Source of the DNA: Brachypodium distachyon
Taxonomy: Eukaryota; Streptophyta; Magnoliopsida; Poales; Poaceae
Direction of reading: 5' to 3'
Assembly: GCF_000005505.3 (NCBI RefSeq)
Contig: NC_016132.3
Coordinates: forward strand, 7,192,001 to 7,256,000
Length of the DNA stretch: 64,000 nt
Each line of letters begins with the position of its first letter. The first letter of the stretch is position 1. The notes under the pieces were generated by a model. That model was given only the letters and a program-made list of their open reading frames with translations, was not told the DNA's origin and searched no databases. Below, piece after piece: positions 58,430-64,000 of the stretch. Both the position numbers and the translations under genes were made by a program.

Positions 58430-61400
58430 CTATCTACCTTCGTGAAGATCTTCTGAGAAAATCGCTGTCCTTGATATGTTTTCAGTCTCGAAGGGGCTGA
58501 GACCTGAGAAGGGTCCGGATGAGAACATAGAAGAAGTGCCGTCAGATTCATAGGTTGCCATAGCCTGCCGGATATTAGGACGAGCAGGAGGTGTCGGTAT
58601 AGATTCTTGGAACTCCGCAGATCGTTGCACCATCTTAAGTGACTGCACCACCTCGCCCATTGTTGGCCTTTGGTTTGCCTCGGGAGAGACACAGGCTGCT
58701 GCTATTGTGCACACTCTCACAAAATCATCTTTCGGATACTGTCCACCAAGCCTGGGATCAGCTAGTTCTTGCAGTCTATCTTTATCTCGAAGAACTGGCC
58801 GTGTCTGTAGTCAGTTGAGCAAAAATAACATCACCACACAAGTAACAATACATGCACTTTGTATTAATTGATATCAGGCCCAAATAATATGCAAAACATT
58901 GATATTTAATGAACTAGCCTACTCCCAATCTAGCCACAGAAGCCAGCTAAGAAATATGATACCAACAATTGTCAGCATTGTGGATAGGGCTACCTTGAGA
59001 TTTCAAATTAATAACCATACCAAAGCCTAGTCACTAAAGTTAGATACAGAACAGAACAATAGTGTGTTTTAGGCTTTTTAGATACAGAACGGAACGAGAG
59101 CATGTAAATCTACTCAACCCAATGGTGTTTGACCATCTTGTTTTTTGCCAGCTGCGGTATCGATAAACCACAAACTGGTTGGCTGCTCAATAGTTATTAT
59201 GCTAACACAGATCCACGTTCAGATGTAGAAGATTAGTTAATGCTAAAAATAACTGAGGATTGTATTGAATAGCAAGAAGTCTAACCCATGTCACAAGATT
59301 TTCCTGGCCAGAAGATTGTGACATATCCACAGGCCTCCTCCCAGTTAGAAGTTCAAGTAGAACAACTCCATAGCTATATACATCACTTTTTACAATTAAG
59401 TGCCCTGTCATTGCATACTCTGGTGCTACGTACCTGAAAAACGTGTCAGATAAATGAAGCAAAAGCAGAGCAGAAATAGTTGAGATGTAGCTCAAGGTAG
59501 GACATATTCAGATTACCCAAATGTTCCCATGACACGAGTTGAAAGATAATTTAAGCGACCTTCTGGCGCCTGTTTGGCCAAACCAAAATCAGACACTTTA
59601 GCATGAAAATCATTCTCGAGCAATATATTAGAAGCTTTGAAATCCCTGTGGATCACACAAGGCTGTGAATCCTCGTGAAGGTATGCTAATCCCCTGGCGG
59701 CATCAAGAGCTATTTTCATTCTAGTATCCCAATCCAAGGGGCAGTTAGCACCCAATGAGCCTGGTAAAATGGAAGATGCCGTCAGAGTCACCTTTTGGAT
59801 GTCTGGAACTCCGTAAAGAAATTGTTCCAAAATTACAGGAAACAAAAATCAACCTAATGAAATATTAGTTCCAATTGCAACTGAAAGTGGGAACTAATGC
59901 AGAAATGGTTCAAAAGGAAAAGGAAGTTCGCACAATTAGCCTTACCGTGAAGCCAGGCCTCTAGGCTTCCATTAGGAACAAGCTCATAACAAAGAAGGCT
60001 CTGTGACAATTCACGATTGCTATAGTAACCGATGAGTTTCACAAGGTTGCGGTGGTGCAACCTGCTCAGCATCTCCACTTCAACTAGAAACTCCTTATCT
60101 CCTTGGTGCCCTCCAGTAGTAAGCTTCTTTATGGCGACAGCAGTGCCATCACTTAGTATTCCTTTGAAGACACGGCCAAAACCACCTTCCCCAAGCACAC
60201 TTGAAGCCTCAAAGTTGTTTGTCGCTTCTTTAAGTTCTTCGTATGCAAGGAACCTTGTACTTGTGGGTCGAGGAAGTGATTCCACTGCAGACACTGCATC
60301 TGGTGTCCTTTGCTTGGCTGCACAGAAGAGCAGATGAGTTTAACGCGCATTGTTGTTTCTGCAAACATACACAATGAACCCTGAAAGAATCCAAACAATT
60401 TGATCTTCATTTTAAATTGACACAAAACTGAGAGCTATGGATAAAGCATCTGCTTCCACTCATTTAAAAATCCTGAAAAGACAATGGGAAATACATTATG
60501 ACCTTTCACAGGCCACAATTGTTTATGGAGTATGCATTTCTCTTAACACAACAAGCCATCAATACCTTAGTTCAAATTTATTGCGCGATTGAAATCGAAG
60601 CTACAAAGTACCCTCTCCATTCTACATGGTTATGCCAAATGGCCAATTTTCTGTAATGTTCCACTGATGTGACCCAAATGCTGTGATTTGATGCAAGTAA
60701 TAGTCACAATTTACAATGGCTTAATGTAGCCAGCAATTACTCCCGAATTGCGTTTCGAAGACCTTGAACATGTTTAAGTTGGTGAGTTCTCAGTTAAGTC
60801 CCAAATTTAATATGGCGGGCTAGAGCGCTGACAAGGTAGATTGATCACATTCAACGTGACATTTTGACTTTTTGGCATGTGCCCGTCGAGTAAGGGAGTA
60901 AGTGGCAAGTGAAAATTTGCAAGCCTACCCCCGTTTCTTACTCTTGTTTGCATTATCCGCCCACACGCCGAACTCTTCTAATATTACAACGAGGACAATC
61001 AAGAGGAGTGGTAGCGGCAGGTTTGCCCCTGCCTGAGAATGACATTAGAAGCGAGGGTGTCTTGGGACTTGAGATTCATGACAATGCCCCGCTTCCATAG
61101 AGCAGAAATTCCCGCCACGTTGGATGCGGTCAACTCTTCATGTTAATGCTTCAGTCCTGCATGGTACGTCTGGGACCTAACTGACCCACTTAAACAAATC
61201 CAGGGACTTAGATATACAGTTTGAGAGGTGACAGGCTTATTGGACAGCTTGGGACAAGGTTAGGGAACAAAAATAGAATGGGGTAAATGCTGGGCCAACA
61301 GTGCATATTCCATTATCATATTAATGTCATTATTTGAAAGATGTTCTTATTAATCAATGAGAGCTAATCTACTATTCAGAGAGCTGTACAAGACTTTTCA

Positions 61401-63568
61401 TCCAACTTGGGTGTTAAATATCATGTTTTTTTCCACCAGCAAAACCAGACAGACAAAATACCCCTAGCATTGATCATACCAATGCTTCGACCAGAGGACA
61501 GTATAGTATACCATTCAAGCAAAAGCTCACAGATTGTTTAAAGTTCGACTCGGCTTCTATTAACCATGATAAGCCATTCATCCCTGCTAACCGTGCATGC
61601 ACTCAACAAGTTGAATATAAACACTAATGCAAAAAAAATGGACTTGTTGCAATGTAGCATGGTTTAAATATTCACAAATAATCTAATCACATTACATAAA
61701 ACAAAACAAAACTATATTGGTTTTTAGTTATTATTTTTGCAGATAATAAAGGAGGGAATTGATAGCTCTACACATACGTGTTTCAACAGGAGGCACCTTC
61801 TTCTTTCCTTTCCTGAATGTGCAGAAGCAGATAAATAAAACAATCACCAAGACACCTATTAGAGCACCAATACATATGCAGATGACAGTAATCAGGCTCG
61901 AGTGTCTGCCAGTGCCATTGCTGGTGTCTTCACTTGGACTTTTTAACGTAGACGATGTAGATGGAGATGCCTTAGGTGATATCATGAACCCTGGAGCTAA
62001 AAATTGAAAAGGAAGATAGTTAACCTTGTTAGGAAATTTGTTAACAGAGGATGTGTGCATGAGTCAATGTAGAGGTGGGGGTGCGATCTCGTTTTTGGAA
62101 AGAAAAGGGAAAGGAAATTTGTTTCTAAAAGGGGGTAACGGTAAATACTACAGACATGCAAAAGAAAAGTCATATATGATACTCCCTCCGATCCTAAATT
62201 GTTGTCGAAATATTACATGTATCTAGACACTTTTTAAGAATAGATACCTCCATATTTGAGCAAATTTGAAACAAGAATTTGGGATTGGAGGGAGTAGCAT
62301 GTAGGAAGTATTATAACACCAAGGCATCATTTGGTATCACGGCATCAAGAGAAGAACATGACTGACTGGATAACCAAGTTTATAATCAAAACTGATGGGG
62401 ATACTTTCATCAACATGGTAAAGAAAAGGGCACATCGCACAGATCAACTACCCAAGTCTGAAGATTGTGTACCAAAAAAACCCGTAGAAAATTTGCACTA
62501 GACAAACCAGTGCTTTAAAAGTCATAGCAAGATGAGATCTATATGTCCCTATAAGGCTATGTATGTGTAATGTAGTGCCTTCTATGGTTATATCCATTTA
62601 AAGATTTTAGTACTAAAATTTTGTAGGGTGGCAGGTGAGTATAATGCCTAGTGCCTATCCAGAATAATTTTTTATATTGTACTCCACCCTTTACTACTTG
62701 CTTGGCACTTTTTTCGATCAAATAAAGCTTATCAAGACAATGGTACTTACAAGTGACCAAAATACTCTTTTCTAATATTGAAGCACAAGAACAAGCTAGA
62801 GAAGTAGGAGAAATGGGTTTACTTGTGAAGTGTAGAATACAATTTCTGTAGTTGTGAAGTGTAGAGTACAATTTCGGTTAAAATTGACAGGTGTTCTGAA
62901 ACAGAGGGTATACTTGTTTGGTAGATCATTAAAAGGGTTCATATTTTCAGAACTAGGTGGTGCTCACAGTTCAAACTATAGACTAGTGTTGTTGTTTTAT
63001 CATTATCCTGTGCTGCAAATAGTTTCCTATCTCTCATCTAAAGTAAACAACACAGAAAAATTAAAGGAATAAAAACGTAGTGGCATTCCGGTTTTCTCTA
63101 CCTAGACACTAAATAACTTCCTCCAAAAAAATACACTAAAAGAACTGTCCGCATTATAACAGATAGAAGAACATCAAGATGACTAAGGATTACCGGGTGC
63201 CGGAGCCAATGATCTGAACCACGTCAAATTAAGAAGACTGTAGTCCCCAACCAGTACTGGATTGATCTGAACTTTATGCAGACTAAGTGAATAATTCATT
63301 GCGGTAACTTGATCTGCTGGGAAGCTATTTCCAGTGTGGGGAGCTATGTTCATTGTGATGTTTAGCCCAGAAGCTCCAACAACATAGAAATTTACAATCT
63401 CAAACTGAGAAACCCGCAAATTGAGCTGCGCAGCAAGCTCCTCAAGAAATTCGTTGCTCCAATTTGAATTCAAGGAAACATTGCGAAGGAAGAGCTCAAC
63501 TCTTACTGGGTAAACACAATGGCAGTCTTGGCTCCCTCGTCTTTGTACCATGTTGGAAGCACAACAAC
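58430..63568 (-). CDS. ALE2-type receptor-like serine/threonine kinase, 5' end outside window
   Basis: Six coding exons are visible: 63568-63194, 61996-61778, 60317-59946, 59760-59517, 59433-59286 and 58804-58430, about 577 residues. Phases agree; the first visible exon enters in phase 2, so upstream exons lie past the right edge. The extracellular part has the conserved [20 protein letters not shown] start and the [15 protein letters not shown] end. The membrane helix is [20 protein letters not shown] with FICFC. The kinase has [28 protein letters not shown] (RD type, Phe in place of Val) and [11 protein letters not shown], then [16 protein letters not shown] and [12 protein letters not shown]. 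All catalytic residues are present. The C-terminus is Ser/Phe-rich. In Arabidopsis the ALE2 group acts in epidermis and cuticle formation; that role here is inferred. Confidence 0.93.
62182..62294. mobile_element. Stowaway MITE in an intron of the ALE2-type kinase
   Basis: CTCCCTCCGATCCTAAATTG at the left and CAAGAATTTGGGATTGGAGG plus GAG at the right are inverted ends, with TA on both sides (62180-62181 and 62295-62296). The centre TACATGTATCTAGACACTT matches the copies at 3156 and 6730. Confidence 0.9.
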
Positions 63569-64000
63569 CTAGTAAAACAGAAAGTGAATTATAATGGAAT
63601 TGAGACTTTACCAGCATATCTAGAGAAAAATTTAGACAGTATTGAACACCACAGGTATCTATGATTGAAGTCAATTTTACAAATTAACATTCTTTATCGA
63701 CAATCAAATATGAAACTTCTAGCAATCCTAAACATCATCTCACCAGCCACCATTCCAAGTTGATGCACGGAACATAATGCTTGAAATAGCAAAAGCTAAC
63801 AACCTTATACAATTTATGTAGTATGTAAAATAACTGATAAATTGGTTTTTGGAATCAGTCATGAGATACTATTGCCTCAGATAAGGAGGAAATCAAATCA
63901 GAATTAATTTATTAGCTATCTTTATACATATTCTTGAATAGTCAGATGGCATGCCCCTTAATACAGTGGATTTATGTAATATAAAGTCATGTTTGACAAA
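63569..64000. other. Intron of the ALE2-type kinase reaching the window edge
   Basis: The acceptor for the first visible exon lies at 63569-63570 (minus strand ...TACTAG|GTTGTTG). Upstream sequence is AT-rich with no exon that I could recognise before the window ends. Confidence 0.5.

Overview
This window is nuclear DNA from a grass, most likely a Pooideae/Triticeae-type genome. It has GT-AG introns, GC-rich first exons, many Stowaway-type MITEs (CTCCCTCC...GGAGGGAG ends at TA targets), Mutator-like inverted-repeat elements, and proteins that read like grass orthologues. All exon structures were inferred by hand from reading frames, splice signals and remembered family conservation. No alignment or search was run.

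Layout, left to right. A GC-rich minisatellite (about 0.9-1.2 kb) precedes a seven-exon RING plus C2H2 ubiquitin ligase of the ZNF598/HEL2 ribosome-quality-control family (1.88-6.43 kb, +). Next come a small secreted Bowman-Birk/WIP1-type proteinase inhibitor (7.35-7.77 kb, -) and a Gly/Pro-rich putative cell-wall protein (9.72-10.12 kb, -). From 10.6 to 23.5 kb lies a gene-poor transposon zone: a Mutator-like MITE split by a 3.1-kb TG...CA LTR insertion, a Pack-MULE-like element, a TRIM retroelement with a MITE nested in its LTR, another MULE-type MITE, a Tourist MITE and others. A 12-coding-exon GSK3/SHAGGY-like kinase follows (26.06-28.85 kb, +). Then comes a partial, rearranged 5' copy of a minor-spliceosome gene (29.5-30.1 kb), cytosolic seryl-tRNA synthetase (30.27-37.34 kb, + with a 4.4-kb intron full of repeats), a LINE RNase H relic, and the intact U11/U12-20K gene (39.18-41.05 kb, +). 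An AT-rich degenerate repeat field (43-44.3 kb) precedes an INSIG-domain-like membrane protein (45.94-47.11 kb, +). The right end carries a CCHC zinc-knuckle, possibly KH-containing protein (48.61-52.64 kb, -), a single-exon CrRLK1L receptor kinase of ANXUR/FERONIA type (55.10-57.75 kb, -), and an ALE2-type receptor kinase (58.43 kb to at least 63.57 kb, -) whose 5' exons lie beyond the window.

The genes are ordinary plant housekeeping and signalling loci and do not form an operon-like system. Several act in RNA or protein quality (HEL2-like ligase, SerRS, U11/U12-20K, zinc-knuckle protein) and several in signalling or the cell wall (SHAGGY-like kinase, two receptor kinases, cell-wall protein, WIP1-like inhibitor).

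The most unusual signal is a scattered class of very small insertions of 15-23 bp: a short C-rich stub plus poly(A), bounded by 11-16 bp direct repeats. These look like extreme 5'-truncated products of LINE-type target-primed reverse transcription. Other points of interest are the chimeric ORF made from the duplicated U11/U12-20K 5' end, the nested LTR insertion with both sets of target duplications readable, and a TRIM whose LTRs, primer-binding site and polypurine tract can all be read.
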